Of a stretch of DNA of 64,000 bases, positions 27,443 to 37,980 are shown one piece after another; the stretch's first letter is position 1; each line of letters starts with the position of its first letter. A model generated the notes under the pieces. The model was not told the DNA's origin and did no database searches. It saw only the letters and a program-made list of their open reading frames with translations. The position numbers and the translations under genes were made by a program. The DNA comes from Bradyrhizobium sp. (GTDB lineage Bacteria > Pseudomonadota > Alphaproteobacteria > Rhizobiales > Xanthobacteraceae), in contig NZ_JAUSLT010000072.1 in NCBI RefSeq assembly GCF_030646015.1, positions 17,393 through 81,392 of the forward strand, in the 5' to 3' direction.

Positions 27443-28195
27443 TCAAACCCCCAGCGTGCCGGCCTTGGCGGCGGCATAGCGCTCGGCGATCTTGGTCCAG
27501 TTCACCGTGTTCCACCACGCCTTGAGATAGTCGGCGCGGCGGTTCTGGTAGTTGAGATAATAGGCGTGCTCCCAGACGTCGTTGCCCATCAAGGCGCGCT
27601 TGCCGTCCATGATCGGGTTGTCCTGGTTCGGGCGGGTCTCGATCGCGAGCTTGCCTTCCTTGGTCACGGTCACGAATACCCAGCCCGAGCCGAACTGGCG
27701 GCCGCCCGCGGCGTTAAAGTCGTTCTGGAATTTCTCCAGGCCGCCGAGGTCCTTGTCGATCGCCGCCAGCACCTCGCCCTCGGGCTTGCCGCCGTTCGGT
27801 GCCATGATCTCCCAGAACATGGTGTGGTTGGCGTGGCCGCCGAGATTGTTGCGAACGGCGAATTTGATGTCGTCGTTCAGGGCATTGAGGTTGCCGAGCA
27901 CGTCGGTGATCTTGCTGCTGCCGAGCTGCGGATTGGTCTTGGCGACATTGTTGAGGTTCGCGACATAGGCGGCATGATGCCGGTCATGGTGGATTTCCAT
28001 CGTCTTGGCGTCGATGTGGGGTTCCAGCGCATTGAATGCATAGGTCAGCGGCGGGAGCACGAACGGGCCGGCGGCTGTGGGCGCGGCAGCGGGGGCCGCG
28101 GCGGGTGCCTGGGCGAACACAGCGCGTGGCGCGATGGCGGCTGCGGCGATGCCTGCGGCCATCGTGACGAGATGGCGACGTGATATGGCGGACAT
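27443..28195 (-). CDS. sod: Tat-exported Fe/Mn superoxide dismutase
   Basis: The 250-residue protein converts superoxide to peroxide and oxygen. Unlike cytoplasmic SodA/SodB it begins with a twin-arginine signal, MSAISRRHLVTMAAGIAAAAIA, then an Ala/Pro linker to about residue 45. Metal ligands are the His in MEIHHDRHHAAYV, the His in GGHANHTMFWEIM, and the Asp and His of DVWEHAYYLNYQNRR. A GGGAG precedes ATG 28195. Tat export of a folded, metal-loaded enzyme to the periplasm is inferred. It is convergent with oxyR and sits in an oxidative-stress neighbourhood. Confidence 0.93.
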   Translation of the reverse strand: MSAISRRHLVTMAAGIAAAAIAPRAVFAQAPAAAPAAAPTAAGPFVLPPLTYAFNALEPHIDAKTMEIHHDRHHAAYVANLNNVAKTNPQLGSSKITDVLGNLNALNDDIKFAVRNNLGGHANHTMFWEIMAPNGGKPEGEVLAAIDKDLGGLEKFQNDFNAAGGRQFGSGWVFVTVTKEGKLAIETRPNQDNPIMDGKRALMGNDVWEHAYYLNYQNRRADYLKAWWNTVNWTKIAERYAAAKAGTLGV

Positions 28196-28410
28196 GAGAG
28201 GTCTCCCTGGGCTGGTGCGAGCACGGGGTGCTCGATTCGGAACATGGTAATGAACGAGGTCGGTGGATGACGCAAAAATCGATTTCAGACGACCGGCCGT
28301 CTGTGGCCGGGAGAAACGCGCGAGCATCAACTACGTGCCGGGCGGGCCGACGGTTTCGGCTGATGCTGCGGCGGAATCCCGCAGCCGATCATCGAAACGT
28401 GATCGGCCGT

Positions 28411-28461
28411 CATGGAAGCAAACAAGTCATGGAAGCAAACAAGTCCTGGAAGCCAACAAAA
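28411..28461. repeat. Three-copy 17-bp tandem repeat
   Basis: CATGGAAGCAAACAAGT occurs twice in a row (28411-28427, 28428-28444) and is followed by CCTGGAAGCCAACAAAA. The third unit supplies the A-run that becomes the U-tract of the pnp terminator on the minus strand. Confidence 0.85.
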
Positions 28462-28484
28462 AGGGCGGCTGAAAAGCCGCCCTT
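28461..28484 (-). terminator. Intrinsic terminator of pnp
   Basis: AAGGGCGGC and GCCGCCCTT form a 9-bp stem around a 6-nt loop. On the minus strand it is followed by TTTGTTGG after the terminal TT. It lies 24 bp beyond the pnp stop. Confidence 0.88.
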
Positions 28485-28507
28485 CGTTGTCACGTTCGAT
28501 TGCGAGA

Positions 28508-30661
28508 TTACTCGCCGGCGGCTTCGCGGGCCGGAGCCTCGGCCTTCTGGCCGGCCTCGAGATCCTCGCCGGTGACCTGGTCGACCGCCTTCATCGACAG
28601 ACGCGTCTTGCCGCGATCGTCGAAGCCGAGCAGCTTGACCTTGACCTTGTCGCCTTCCTTGACGACGTCGGAGGTCTTCTGCACGCGGCTGGCCGCGAGC
28701 TGGCTGATGTGGACGAGGCCGTCCTTGGCGCCGAAGAAGTTCACGAAGGCGCCGAACTCCATCACCTTGACCACGGTGCCGTCATAGATCTGGCCGAGCT
28801 CCGGATCGGAGGCGATCGACTTGATCCACTTGATCGCCGCCTTGATCGATTCGCCGTCGGCGGAGGCGACCTTGACGGTGCCGTCGTCGTCGATGTTGAC
28901 CTTGGCGCCGGTCTTTTCGACGATCTCGCGGATCACCTTGCCGCCGGTGCCGATCACTTCACGGATCTTGTCGGTCGGGATCTTGAAGGTCTCGATGCGC
29001 GGCGCATATTCGCCGAGCTCGGCACGGGCGTTGGTCAACGCCTTCGACATTTCGCCGAGGATGTGGATACGCCCTTCCTTGGCCTGGCCGAGCGCGACCT
29101 TCATGATCTCCTCGGTAATGCCGGCGATCTTAATGTCCATCTGCAGCGAGGTGATGCCGACGTCGGTGCCGGCGACCTTGAAGTCCATGTCGCCGAGATG
29201 ATCCTCGTCACCGAGGATGTCGGACAGCACCGCGAAGCGCGAGCCTTCCAGGATGAGGCCCATGGCGATACCCGCCGTCGGCCGCTTCAGGGGAACGCCC
29301 GCGTCCATCAGCGCCAGTGAAGCGCCGCAGACCGAAGCCATCGAGGACGATCCGTTCGACTCGGTGATCTCGGAGACGACGCGCACCGTGTAGGGGAATT
29401 CGTGGTGCGGCGGCAGAACCGGGTGGATCGCGCGCCAGGCCAGCTTGCCGTGGCCGATTTCACGCCGCTTGGTGCCGCCCATGCGTCCGGTCTCACCGAC
29501 CGAGTAGGGAGGAAAGTTGTAGTGGAGCAGGAACTGCTCCTTGTAGGTGCCCGACAGCGAGTCGATGTACTGCTCGTCCTCACCGGTGCCGAGCGTGGTC
29601 ACCACCATCGCCTGGGTTTCACCGCGGGTGAACAGCGCCGAACCGTGGGCGCGCGGCAGCACGCCGACTTCGGCGATGATCTGGCGCACGGTCTTGGAGT
29701 CGCGGCCGTCGATGCGCTTGCCGGTGTCGAGGATGTTCCAGCGAACGATCTTGGCTTCCAGTTCCTTGAACACGCCGGCGATGCGGAGCTTGTCGTATTT
29801 CGGCTCCTGGCCTTCCGGGAAATAGTGCGCCATCACCTTTTCCTTGGCCTTGCCGACCGCCGCGTAACGGTCCTGCTTGATCGGAATGGCGTAGGCGGCG
29901 CGCAGCTCGGTCTCGATCATGCCCAGAATCTCTTTTTCCAGCACGCTTTCGTCGACGACCTTGACGTCGCGCGGTTCCTTGGCGGCCTTCTCGGCGAGCT
30001 CGATGATGGCGTTGACCACCGGCTGGAAATGCCGGTGTCCGAACATCACGGCACCGAGCATGATGTCTTCGTTGAGTTCCTTGGCTTCCGATTCCACCAT
30101 CAGAACGGCGTCGGCGGTGCCGGCGACGACGAGGTCGAGCTGGGTTTCGACCATCTCGTCGAGCGTCGGGTTCAGCACGTATTCGTCATTGATGAAGCCG
30201 ACGCGGGCGGCGCCGATCGGTCCCTTGAAGGGGGCACCGGAAATGGTCAGCGCTGCGGAAGCGGCAACCAGCGCCAGAATGTCGGGATCGTTCTCCATGT
30301 CATGCGACAGCACGGTGACGATGACCTGGGTCTCGTTGCGCCAGCCATCGACGAACAGCGGGCGGATCGGACGGTCGATCAGGCGGGAGACCAGCGTTTC
30401 CTTCTCGGTCGGCCGGCCCTCGCGCTTGAAGTAGCCGCCGGGAATGCGCCCCGCAGCATAGGTCTTCTCGATGTAGTCGACGGTCAGCGGCAGGAAGTCG
30501 ACGCCATCGCGGGCGTTCTTGGCGGCCACCACGGTGGCAAGCACCACGGTCTCGCCGTAGGTGGCGAGCACGGCGCCATCGGCCTGACGGGCGATCTTGC
30601 CGGTTTCAAGCCTGAGGGGACGGCCACCCCAGTCGATTTCGACTGAATGAATATTGAACAT
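28508..30661 (-). CDS. pnp: Polynucleotide phosphorylase
   Basis: PNPase degrades RNA 3'-to-5' by phosphorolysis and can add tails; it is part of the degradosome. The 717-residue protein has two RNase PH domains separated by a helical linker, then KH ([20 protein letters not shown]) and S1 ([20 protein letters not shown]) RNA-binding domains, and an acidic/Ala-rich tail. It lies downstream of rpsO as in most bacteria. The leader (30662-30917) contains nested stem-loops, one covering the ribosome-binding region, as expected for RNase III/PNPase autocontrol. Confidence 0.98.
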   Translation of the reverse strand: MFNIHSVEIDWGGRPLRLETGKIARQADGAVLATYGETVVLATVVAAKNARDGVDFLPLTVDYIEKTYAAGRIPGGYFKREGRPTEKETLVSRLIDRPIRPLFVDGWRNETQVIVTVLSHDMENDPDILALVAASAALTISGAPFKGPIGAARVGFINDEYVLNPTLDEMVETQLDLVVAGTADAVLMVESEAKELNEDIMLGAVMFGHRHFQPVVNAIIELAEKAAKEPRDVKVVDESVLEKEILGMIETELRAAYAIPIKQDRYAAVGKAKEKVMAHYFPEGQEPKYDKLRIAGVFKELEAKIVRWNILDTGKRIDGRDSKTVRQIIAEVGVLPRAHGSALFTRGETQAMVVTTLGTGEDEQYIDSLSGTYKEQFLLHYNFPPYSVGETGRMGGTKRREIGHGKLAWRAIHPVLPPHHEFPYTVRVVSEITESNGSSSMASVCGASLALMDAGVPLKRPTAGIAMGLILEGSRFAVLSDILGDEDHLGDMDFKVAGTDVGITSLQMDIKIAGITEEIMKVALGQAKEGRIHILGEMSKALTNARAELGEYAPRIETFKIPTDKIREVIGTGGKVIREIVEKTGAKVNIDDDGTVKVASADGESIKAAIKWIKSIASDPELGQIYDGTVVKVMEFGAFVNFFGAKDGLVHISQLAASRVQKTSDVVKEGDKVKVKLLGFDDRGKTRLSMKAVDQVTGEDLEAGQKAEAPAREAAGE

Positions 30662-30668
30662 GTAGGTC

Positions 30669-30783
30669 TTCTTTCTTGGGTTTACGAAAGAACGTCAGCC
30701 CAGAAACACAAAGACCATGCGCAAGATTGCGAGACGCTGATCACGATACGAGATCAGCGTCCGGCGATCCTGCCATGGTCTTT
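30669..30783 (-). promoter_or_regulatory. Structured pnp leader: SD-masking hairpin plus nested stem-loop
   Basis: Closest to the start codon, TTCTTTC (30669-30675) pairs with GAAAGAA (30686-30692), placing the purine-rich ribosome-binding stretch in a stem. Further upstream, AAAGACCATG (30710-30719) pairs with CATGGTCTTT (30774-30783), enclosing a 10-bp stem GACGCTGATC (30733-30742) / GATCAGCGTC (30752-30761). In E. coli a pnp-leader stem-loop is cut by RNase III and then targeted by PNPase; this layout suggests similar control. Confidence 0.65.
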
Positions 30784-30917
30784 ATACTTCGGATGGCGTC
30801 CATCCCTTCGGTAGTACGGGCATCTTGCCCCGCCCAGCGGCCGGATTGCTGCTGGACGTGTTTGAGCATGATCGTCTCCGAAAATCGGAGTCTGGGTTCC
30901 AGAAGACCATGCGAAAA

Positions 30918-30939
30918 ACGCGCGCAAGATTGCGCGCGT
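30918..30939 (-). terminator. Intrinsic terminator of rpsO
   Basis: ACGCGCGC (30918-30925) and GCGCGCGT (30932-30939) form an 8-bp stem that can extend by AA/TT. The minus strand continues TTTT then CGCATGG. It starts 7 bp after the rpsO stop and separates rpsO from pnp. Confidence 0.82.
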
Positions 30940-30945
30940 GAACAC

Positions 30946-31215
30946 TCAACGACGAATGTTGTGCTTTTCGAGCAGCGCCTTGTAACGCGACTCGTCCTTG
31001 CGCTTGATGTAATCGAGCAGGGAACGGCGCGTGGCGACCATCTTCAAAAGGCCCCGGCGTGAATGATTGTCCTTCACGTGGGATTTGAAATGCCCGGTGA
31101 GGTTATTGATGCGTTCCGACAGGATCGCAACCTGAACCTCGGGCGAGCCGGTGTCGCCGGCCTTGTTGGCATTCGTCTTGATGACTTCCGCTTTGCGTTC
31201 GGCGGTAATCGACAT
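30946..31215 (-). CDS. rpsO: 30S ribosomal protein S15
   Basis: S15 binds the central domain of 16S rRNA and helps assemble the platform. Starting at ATG 31215 ([15 protein letters not shown]) it has 89 residues, the exact usual length; a TTG two codons upstream is not needed. Family signatures are [21 protein letters not shown] and [20 protein letters not shown]. It lies just after truB (TGA at 31218-31220) in the truB-rpsO-pnp order typical of bacteria. Confidence 0.98.
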   Translation of the reverse strand: MSITAERKAEVIKTNANKAGDTGSPEVQVAILSERINNLTGHFKSHVKDNHSRRGLLKMVATRRSLLDYIKRKDESRYKALLEKHNIRR

Positions 31216-31217
31216 CG

Positions 31218-32333
31218 TCAAACTCTTTCATTGCTGCGAGCCGAACTGGCGGTCAGTCCGGTCAGGTTAAACACGCGCTTGGGGATGAGTTCGCCATTGC
31301 CAATTTCGGCGAGGGCCAAAAGCCGGCCTGCCACCGTGACATAGACTGTGCCGCTACTATTGGGCGCATCCCGTCCGCGCAACAAAACGGCCTGGCCCCG
31401 ATGGAGCCTTGCCGCATCAGCCCGTGTGACGGCCAGTGCCGGGATGTCGTCCAGCGCGGTCTCAACGGGCAAAAGCGCGTCGGCGAGGCTACCCTCGCCA
31501 GACGCGGCTCTATCGCACAAAGCTTCCAACTGTTCCAGCAGAATCATGTCCTTCTCGCCGAACGGCCCGACCAGGGTCCGGCGCAGCGCGCAGATATGGC
31601 CGAAACAGCCCAGAAGACGGCCGATATCGCGGGCCAGCGCCCGCACATAGGTTCCCTTGCCGCACTCGGCCTCGAACACCGAATGGCTGCTATCCAATTG
31701 TTCTACAAGGGATAAATGGTGAATCTCGACCGGGCGCGGCTTCAGGTCGACGGTTTCGCCGTCGCGCGCCAGATCATAGGCTCGCTCGCCCTGGACCTTG
31801 ATCGCGGAATACTGCGGAGGGATCTGCTCGATCACGCCGGTAAACCGCGGCAGCAGCGCCCTTATCTCTTCGGCGGAAGGCCTGAGATCGCTGGTTTGAG
31901 TCGCCCGGCCCTCGGTATCGTCGGTGTCGCGTTCCTCGCCCCAGGCCACCGTAAAGCGATAGCGCTTGCGGCCGTCCATCACGAACGGAACCGTCTTGGT
32001 GGCTTCCCCGAGCGCGATCGGCAGGCCGCCGGAGGCCAGCGGATCGAGCGTGCCGGCGTGGCCGGCGCGCTTGGCCGTGAACAGCCGCTTCACCACCGCG
32101 ACCGCCTGGGTCGAGGTCATGCCGATCGGCTTGTCGAGGATCACCCAGCCATGGACGTCGCGCTTGTCGCGCCGCATCTGGTTGTTCGGGCGCGGCTGCT
32201 TGCCGGAGCGCGGCCGGTTCTCGTCGCGAATCGAATTCGGGTCGCGATTCGCGTCCAAAGAAATATTTTTTTCGGGCGCTTCCGAATCGCCGATATCCGG
32301 CTCGATCACGCTGTTGGCGGTGGTCACGATCAT
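31218..32333 (-). CDS. truB: tRNA pseudouridine-55 synthase
   Basis: TruB converts U55 of the tRNA T-loop to pseudouridine. The 371-residue protein has a poorly conserved, charged N-terminal extension (about 1-58), then [17 protein letters not shown]. The catalytic Asp is in [24 protein letters not shown], and [19 protein letters not shown] and [14 protein letters not shown] are family motifs. The C-terminus has a PUA-like fold. It overlaps rbfA by ATGA and abuts rpsO. The extension is longer than in most TruB proteins and its role is unknown. Confidence 0.96.
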   Translation of the reverse strand: MIVTTANSVIEPDIGDSEAPEKNISLDANRDPNSIRDENRPRSGKQPRPNNQMRRDKRDVHGWVILDKPIGMTSTQAVAVVKRLFTAKRAGHAGTLDPLASGGLPIALGEATKTVPFVMDGRKRYRFTVAWGEERDTDDTEGRATQTSDLRPSAEEIRALLPRFTGVIEQIPPQYSAIKVQGERAYDLARDGETVDLKPRPVEIHHLSLVEQLDSSHSVFEAECGKGTYVRALARDIGRLLGCFGHICALRRTLVGPFGEKDMILLEQLEALCDRAASGEGSLADALLPVETALDDIPALAVTRADAARLHRGQAVLLRGRDAPNSSGTVYVTVAGRLLALAEIGNGELIPKRVFNLTGLTASSARSNERV

Positions 32334-32746
32334 TCCTTGTCGTCCGAATCGGGTGCGAGGTCTCTTTGCACCGCAGGTGTTCGCAGTAATTTCTCTATTC
32401 GTTCCGCTTCCTCGAATCGTTCGTCGACGCGGAAGCGGACATCAGGCGCGAATTTCAGGTTAACGCGGTGCGCGATCTCGCCGCGCAGGAACTTCTTGTT
32501 GCGCTCCAGTGCCGCGATCACCTTGTCGATGTCGCGGCCGCCGAGCGGCATCACGTAAACCGTCGCGAGCTTGAGGTCCGGTGACATCCGCACCTCGGGC
32601 ACGGTGATGATGTGACCCTCGAGGTCCGGGTCGTGCACGCTACCCTGCGACAGGATATCGGCGACGGCGTGGCGCACCACCTCGCCGACGCGCAACTGAC
32701 GCTGCGAGCCGCCGGGGGCGGAGTCCTTCTTGTGGTGACTGGGCAT
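32330..32746 (-). CDS. rbfA: Ribosome-binding factor A
   Basis: RbfA is a late 30S maturation factor with a KH-like fold, needed for 5'-end processing of 16S rRNA and growth in the cold. The 138-residue protein starts at ATG 32746 ([13 protein letters not shown]). Signatures include [40 protein letters not shown] and [15 protein letters not shown] [17 protein letters not shown]. Its stop overlaps the truB ATG. A family C repeat separates it from infB. Confidence 0.97.
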   Translation of the reverse strand: MPSHHKKDSAPGGSQRQLRVGEVVRHAVADILSQGSVHDPDLEGHIITVPEVRMSPDLKLATVYVMPLGGRDIDKVIAALERNKKFLRGEIAHRVNLKFAPDVRFRVDERFEEAERIEKLLRTPAVQRDLAPDSDDKE

Positions 32747-32768
32747 GGCGGTCTCTCGAAAACAAATC

Positions 32769-32878
32769 GTCATGGCCGGGATTGTCCCCGGCCATTCGCA
32801 TTCTTCTTGCGGTTGAATTCCTGAGACGTGGGTGCCCGGCACATCGGCGCGTTTCGCGCTTCTGGCCGGGCATGACGT
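32769..32878. repeat. Dispersed palindromic repeat, family C (second copy)
   Basis: GTCATGGCCGGGATTGTCC at one end and GGCCGGGCATGAC at the other form the outer stem. It fills the infB-rbfA gap and resembles the element between fabB and fabI. Confidence 0.8.
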
Positions 32879-32922
32879 CGAACTAGTTCAATATCCTTCT
32901 GACGAAGCCGTAAGGTTCAGAC

Positions 32923-35532
32923 TTACAGGCTGCGCTGGATGGTCTCCACGCGATAACATTCGATGACGTCGCCGGCCCGCATGTCGCCGTAATTCTCGAA
33001 CGCCATGCCGCATTCCTGGCCGGACTGCACTTCCTTCACTTCGTCCTTGAAACGCTTCAGCGTCGACAGCTTGCCTTCATGCACGACGACATTGTCGCGG
33101 ATCAGGCGGACATTGGCGCCGCGTTCCACGGTGCCGTCGGTGACGCGGCAACCCGCGACCTTGCCGACCTTGGAGATGTTGAACACTTCCAGGATCAGGG
33201 CATTGCCCAGCATGGTTTCGCGCAGCGTCGGCGCCAGCAGGCCGGACATCGCCTTCTTCACGTCATCGACGAGGTCGTAGATGATGTTGTAGTAGCGGAT
33301 CTCGATGCCGTTGCGCTTGGCCGCAGCGGCCGCTTCCTTGTGGGCGCGGACGTTGAAGCCGATGATGGCGGCATTGAAACCTTCCGCCAGCGTGACGTCG
33401 GATTCCGAAATGCCGCCGACACCTGCGTGCAGGATGCGCGCCATGACTTCTTCGGTGCCGAGCTTGTCGAGCGAGCCCAGAATCGCCTCCAGCGAGCCCT
33501 GCACGTCGGCCTTGATGATCAGCGGGAAGTCCTTGCGGCCCGTGGTCTTGAGTTGCGACATCATCTGCTCGAGCGAACCGCGCATGCCGGAAATCGAGGC
33601 AGCCGCGTTCTCGCGCTTCTGATGGGCGCGGTAGCTCGTGACCTGGCGGGCGCGGGCTTCGTTCTCGACCACGGCAAGCCGGTCGCCGGCTTCCGGCGGG
33701 CCGTTGAAGCCGAGTACCTCGACCGGGACGGACGGACCGGCCTCGTCGATGGTGACGCCCTGATCGTTGATCAGTGCACGGACACGGCCCATTTCGGCGC
33801 CGGCGACGATGATGTCGCCCACGCGCAAGGTGCCGCGCTGCACCAGCACGGTCGCGACCGGACCACGGCCGCGATCCAGCTTGGCTTCGATCACGGTGCC
33901 CTCGGCGGGACGCGAGACGTTGGTCTTGAGGTCGAGCAGGTCGGCCTGCAGCGCCACCATTTCCAGGAGCTTGTCGAGGTTGGTCTTGTTCTTGGCGGAA
34001 ACCTCGACGTCGACCACGTCGCCACCCATCGATTCGACCTGCACTTCGTACTGCAGCAGCTCGGTGCGGACGCGCTCCGGCTTGGCGTCGGGCTTGTCGA
34101 TCTTGTTGATCGCGATGATCATCGGAACCTTGGCCGCCTTGGCGTGATTGATCGCCTCGATGGTCTGCGGCATGACGCCGTCGTCGGCCGCGACCACCAG
34201 GATCACGATGTCGGTGACCTTGGCGCCGCGCGCCCGCATCGCGGTGAACGCGGCGTGGCCCGGGGTGTCGATGAAGGTGATCTTCTTGCCGCTCTCCGGC
34301 GAGGTCACCTGATAGGCGCCGATATGCTGGGTGATGCCGCCGGCTTCACCCGAGACCACGTTGGCGTGGCGAAGCGCGTCGAGCAGCGAGGTCTTGCCGT
34401 GGTCGACGTGGCCCATCACGGTGACGACGGGCGAACGCGGCTCGGTATCGGAGGAATCGTCGACGACGTCGAACAGGCCTTCCTCGACGTCCGAGGCGGC
34501 GACGCGCTTGACGGTGTGGCCGAGTTCCTCAGCGATCAGCTGTGCGGTGTCGGCATCGATCACGTCGGTGATCTTGTGCATCGCGCCCTGCTTCATCAGC
34601 AGGCGGATGACGTCGACCGCGCGCTCCGACATGCGGTTGGCGAGTTCCTGGATGTTGATGGCTTCCGGGATCACCACTTCGCGAATCAGCTTTTCCTTCG
34701 GCTCGTTGGACTGGTGTCCCTTGAGGCGCTGGGTGCGGCGGCGGAACGAGGCGATCGAACGCTCGCGCACGTCGTCGGCGGTGAGCGCGGTGACCAGCGT
34801 CAGGCGGCCGCGCTGCTTCTGCGGCGCCGGCTTGGCGGTGGTCTTCGGCGGCACGGCGGGGCGAACGGCGCCGCCCGGACCGCGACGGATCTGGCGCGGA
34901 CCTTCATCCTCGTCGGTGGCTTCGGCGGCAACGCCTGGAGCGCGCGCGGCGGGCGCAGCGGCAGCCTTGGCGGCGGCGGCGGTCTTGGCCTCGGCTTCGC
35001 CAAAACGCTTCTTGGCTTCGAGTTCGGCCTTGCGCTTGGCTTCCTCGTCCTGGCGGTGGCGTTCTTCCTCGGCCTTGCGGCGGGCCTCGGCGGCCTCGCG
35101 CTCGGCTTGCTCGATGCCTTCCTTGGAGTTGCGGCGCCGGGCTTCCTCTTCGGCCAGCCGGCGTTCCTCGATGTCGCGGACCCTGGCGTCGGCGAGTGCG
35201 CTGGCGCGGGCGGTGCGTTCATCGTCGGTCAGCGTCTGCAGCACGACGCCTGAATTGCGTCGCGGCGGAGCCGGCGGGGCGGCGGGACGGGCGAGCGGCG
35301 CAGCCGGCCTGGGCGGTGCTGCCTTGGCAACGACCGGCTCCGGCGCGTGCGGCGCTTCGGCTGGCCCTTCGCCACCGGCGCGGCGCTTGCCACGCTTCTC
35401 GACCACGACCTGCTTGGTCCGGCCGTGGCTGAAGCTCTGGCGCACGGTGCCCGTCTCGACGCGCGGCTTCAGCGTCAAGGTCTTGGTCGGAACACTCAGT
35501 GTCTTGTCGCCAGGCGATTTCGTATCAACCAT
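32923..35532 (-). CDS. infB: Translation initiation factor IF-2
   Basis: IF-2 is the GTPase that places initiator fMet-tRNA on the 30S subunit and promotes 70S joining. The 869-residue protein has a long variable N-terminal part: a basic IF2-associated segment and an Ala/Glu/Arg-rich coiled coil (about 110-200) rich in [15 protein letters not shown] repeats. The G domain shows [17 protein letters not shown] and NKIDKPDA, followed by domains II-IV ending in [12 protein letters not shown]. It follows the ylxR-type gene in the classic nusA-infB array. Confidence 0.98.
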   Translation of the reverse strand: MVDTKSPGDKTLSVPTKTLTLKPRVETGTVRQSFSHGRTKQVVVEKRGKRRAGGEGPAEAPHAPEPVVAKAAPPRPAAPLARPAAPPAPPRRNSGVVLQTLTDDERTARASALADARVRDIEERRLAEEEARRRNSKEGIEQAEREAAEARRKAEEERHRQDEEAKRKAELEAKKRFGEAEAKTAAAAKAAAAPAARAPGVAAEATDEDEGPRQIRRGPGGAVRPAVPPKTTAKPAPQKQRGRLTLVTALTADDVRERSIASFRRRTQRLKGHQSNEPKEKLIREVVIPEAINIQELANRMSERAVDVIRLLMKQGAMHKITDVIDADTAQLIAEELGHTVKRVAASDVEEGLFDVVDDSSDTEPRSPVVTVMGHVDHGKTSLLDALRHANVVSGEAGGITQHIGAYQVTSPESGKKITFIDTPGHAAFTAMRARGAKVTDIVILVVAADDGVMPQTIEAINHAKAAKVPMIIAINKIDKPDAKPERVRTELLQYEVQVESMGGDVVDVEVSAKNKTNLDKLLEMVALQADLLDLKTNVSRPAEGTVIEAKLDRGRGPVATVLVQRGTLRVGDIIVAGAEMGRVRALINDQGVTIDEAGPSVPVEVLGFNGPPEAGDRLAVVENEARARQVTSYRAHQKRENAAASISGMRGSLEQMMSQLKTTGRKDFPLIIKADVQGSLEAILGSLDKLGTEEVMARILHAGVGGISESDVTLAEGFNAAIIGFNVRAHKEAAAAAKRNGIEIRYYNIIYDLVDDVKKAMSGLLAPTLRETMLGNALILEVFNISKVGKVAGCRVTDGTVERGANVRLIRDNVVVHEGKLSTLKRFKDEVKEVQSGQECGMAFENYGDMRAGDVIECYRVETIQRSL

Positions 35533-35541
35533 TCAGCAGTC

Positions 35542-36288
35542 CTAATCTTGTTCTGTTGTGCGTGTCCGCACAGTCTGTTCAGGCGAATTCTTGTTCGACA
35601 AATTCTTGTTAGGCGAGTTCTTGGCACCGGCGGTCTTGTCGTCATCCGCCATCCGGTATCGGACCAGGAGTTGGCTGCGCGACAGGAACGTTTTGCTCGC
35701 CGGGCCCGCGAGCACGGCAGCATGTATCACATTTGACCGCCCTAGTGCCAAATCCAATTGTTCGGAGGTCAGCGCCGTGACGACCGGGAATTCGGGCGAT
35801 TCATCGCCAATTCCGGCGTTTTGCCTGACGATGGCGTCCAATTTGCGGATTCCGTCCGCGGCGCCGTCCGAGGCGTGGATCAGGGCGGCTGCCTCGCCTG
35901 CCTTGAGGGCGTCCTCGACCTTGCTGAAGCCGGACACCACCTGGCCGGCCTTGGCGGCCATTGCCAGCGCCTCGCTGACGCTGCGCGCCAGCAGGGCCTC
36001 GGTATCCGCCGCCAGCGTGGCCGCGGCACGGACCTCGCGCTTGAAACCCTTGCTGAACTGGTTACGCCGGACCGCTTCCGCAACCGCCTGCCTTGAGGCC
36101 GAAACCCACAGGCCCCGGCCGGGAAGCTTGCGCTTCAGGTCCGGGATCACCTCGCCCGTGGGCGCGACGACAAACCGGATCAGTTCGTCGATCGGCCGCA
36201 CCACTCGCGTGACCGCGCACATCCGCATCGTCGCGGACCTGTTGGTCCGCGGTCCGTTGTCGAGATCGGGGTCGGCGAGTGCAAGCAT
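35542..36288 (-). CDS. ylxR: YlxR-family RNA-binding protein fused to an L7Ae-like domain
   Basis: The 248-residue product combines an N-terminal YlxR/DUF448 domain ([36 protein letters not shown]), known as a small nucleic-acid-binding protein between nusA and infB, with a ribosomal L7Ae/L30e-like domain (about 100-200: [38 protein letters not shown]). The C-terminus is a low-complexity Asn/Lys/Ser tail with [15 protein letters not shown]. In many bacteria the two domains are separate genes; the fusion is usual in alphaproteobacteria. It probably acts with NusA/IF-2 on RNA, but its exact role is unknown. Confidence 0.9.
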   Translation of the reverse strand: MLALADPDLDNGPRTNRSATMRMCAVTRVVRPIDELIRFVVAPTGEVIPDLKRKLPGRGLWVSASRQAVAEAVRRNQFSKGFKREVRAAATLAADTEALLARSVSEALAMAAKAGQVVSGFSKVEDALKAGEAAALIHASDGAADGIRKLDAIVRQNAGIGDESPEFPVVTALTSEQLDLALGRSNVIHAAVLAGPASKTFLSRSQLLVRYRMADDDKTAGAKNSPNKNLSNKNSPEQTVRTRTTEQD

Positions 36289-36363
36289 GCGTGCGACATC
36301 TCTCCTGTCATCTGCGCGTTACGGTCGCGCAGAACCGGTAGCCATTTTCGCGGAAACCGCGCA

Positions 36364-37977
36364 TCAAACCGGCTGGTCTTCGGTGGCCTCGGCCTCGTCG
36401 GTCTTTTTGACGAGGTCGGCCTCGGTGATCCAGCCGGCAATGACGCGCGCCTGCATGATCATGTTCTCGGCATCGTCGCGCGAGATTTCGTTGGGGTCGA
36501 GAATGCCGGGATGCTTGGTCGGTTCGGCGCCTTCCTTGCGTTCGGTCCAGCCCACCAGATCGTCGGTGGCGCAACCGGCGAGGTCCTCGACCGTCTTGAT
36601 CTCGTTCTCGCCGAACTTCACCAGCATCTTCGAAGTTACGCCGGGCACCGTCTTCAGAGCGTCATCCACACCGAGTTCCTTACGTTTGTTTTCGAGCTCG
36701 CTTTCGAGCGTTTCCAGATATTCGCGGGCCCGGCTCTGCAGCTCGTTGGCGGTTTCGTCGTCGAAACCTTCGATGCCGGCCAGTTCCTTGACGTCGACCA
36801 GCGCCAGTTCCTCCACCGAGGTGAAGCCTTCGGACGCCAGCAATTGGCCGACCACTTCGTCGACATTGAGCGCTTCCATGAACACCCGCGTGGAGTTCTC
36901 GAAATCGGCCTGGCGGCGCTCGGATTCTTCCTGTTCGGTCAGAATGTCGATGTCCCAGCCGGTCAGCTGCGAGGCGAGACGAACGTTCTGTCCGCGCCGG
37001 CCGATCGCCAGCGACAGCTGGTTGTTGGTGTCGGGCACCACGACCTCGATGCGCTCGCGGTCCTCGTCGATCACGACCTTGGCGACTTCGGCGGGCGCCA
37101 GCGCGTTGACGACGAAGGTCGCGATGTCGGGCGACCACGGGATGATGTCGATCTTCTCGCCCTGCAATTCGTTGACCACGGCCTGCACCCGCGAGCCGCG
37201 CATGCCGACGCAGGCGCCGACCGGATCGACCGAGGAATCCCTTGAAATCACGCCGATTTTCGCGCGCGAGCCGGGATCGCGGGCCACCGCCTTGATCTCG
37301 ACGATGCCGTCATAGATCTCGGGCACTTCCTGCGCGAACAGCTTCGCCATGAACTGCGGATGGGTGCGGGAGAGGAAGATCTGCGGTCCGCGGGTTTCGC
37401 GGCGCACGTCGAAAATATAGGCGCGGACGCGGTCGCCGTTGCGGAACACCTCGCGCGGCAGCATTTCGTCGCGGCGGATGATGGCTTCGCCGCGGCCCAG
37501 ATCGACGATGACGCTGCCATATTCGACGCGCTTGACGATGCCGTTGACGATATCGCCGATGCGGTCCTTGAATTCCTGGTACTGCCGGTCGCGCTCGGCC
37601 TCGCGCACCTTCTGCACGATCACCTGCTTGGCGGACTGCGCGGCGATGCGGCCATATTCCAGCGGCGGCAGGGTGTCGGCGATGGTGTCGCCGACCTGCG
37701 CGCCGGGATTGGCGCGCTGCGCGTCGACCAGCGAAATCTGGTTCGACGAATTCTCGACCTGCTCGACCACCAGCATGTGGCGCGACAGCCGCAATTCGCC
37801 CTTCTTGGCGTCGATCTCGGCGTGGACGTCGGTCTCGCTGCCGTAGCGGGCCCGCGCCGCCTTGGCGATGGCGTCTTCCATCGCCGCGATCACGATCGAG
37901 CGGTCGATCGATTTTTCGCGCGCCACCGCGTCCGCGATCTGCAGCAGTTCAAGTTTATTGGCGCTGACAGCTGCCAT
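36364..37977 (-). CDS. nusA: Transcription termination/antitermination factor NusA
   Basis: NusA binds RNA polymerase and controls pausing, termination and antitermination. The 537-residue protein has the N-terminal polymerase-binding domain (ELLQIADAVAREKSIDRSIV), an S1 domain (DIVNGIVKRVEYGSVIVDLG), two KH domains (VGACVGMRGSRVQAVVNELQGEKIDII; QLSLAIGRRGQNVRLASQL), and two acidic helix-hairpin repeats at the C-terminus. It follows rimP by 3 bp. NusA autocontrols its operon in other bacteria, which matters for the terminator in the rimP leader. Confidence 0.98.
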   Translation of the reverse strand: MAAVSANKLELLQIADAVAREKSIDRSIVIAAMEDAIAKAARARYGSETDVHAEIDAKKGELRLSRHMLVVEQVENSSNQISLVDAQRANPGAQVGDTIADTLPPLEYGRIAAQSAKQVIVQKVREAERDRQYQEFKDRIGDIVNGIVKRVEYGSVIVDLGRGEAIIRRDEMLPREVFRNGDRVRAYIFDVRRETRGPQIFLSRTHPQFMAKLFAQEVPEIYDGIVEIKAVARDPGSRAKIGVISRDSSVDPVGACVGMRGSRVQAVVNELQGEKIDIIPWSPDIATFVVNALAPAEVAKVVIDEDRERIEVVVPDTNNQLSLAIGRRGQNVRLASQLTGWDIDILTEQEESERRQADFENSTRVFMEALNVDEVVGQLLASEGFTSVEELALVDVKELAGIEGFDDETANELQSRAREYLETLESELENKRKELGVDDALKTVPGVTSKMLVKFGENEIKTVEDLAGCATDDLVGWTERKEGAEPTKHPGILDPNEISRDDAENMIMQARVIAGWITEADLVKKTDEAEATEDQPV

Positions 37978-37980
37978 GGC

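Larger units (their letters stand above)
28196..28507. other. Intergenic region between pnp and sod
   Basis: This 312-bp region holds the sod promoter, a triplicated 17-bp repeat (28411-28461) and the pnp terminator (28461-28484). No supported gene. Confidence 0.5.

Noticed and set aside
30754..30945. 63-codon frame between rpsO and pnp on the minus strand
   Set aside because: It starts at a GTG inside the rpsO terminator and overlaps the structured pnp leader, so it is unlikely to be translated.
33079..35253. Long open frame opposite infB (about 720 codons)
   Set aside because: It is antisense to a certain IF-2 gene; high GC makes the complementary frames open. Its composition (His/Asp/Gly-rich) is typical of such shadows.
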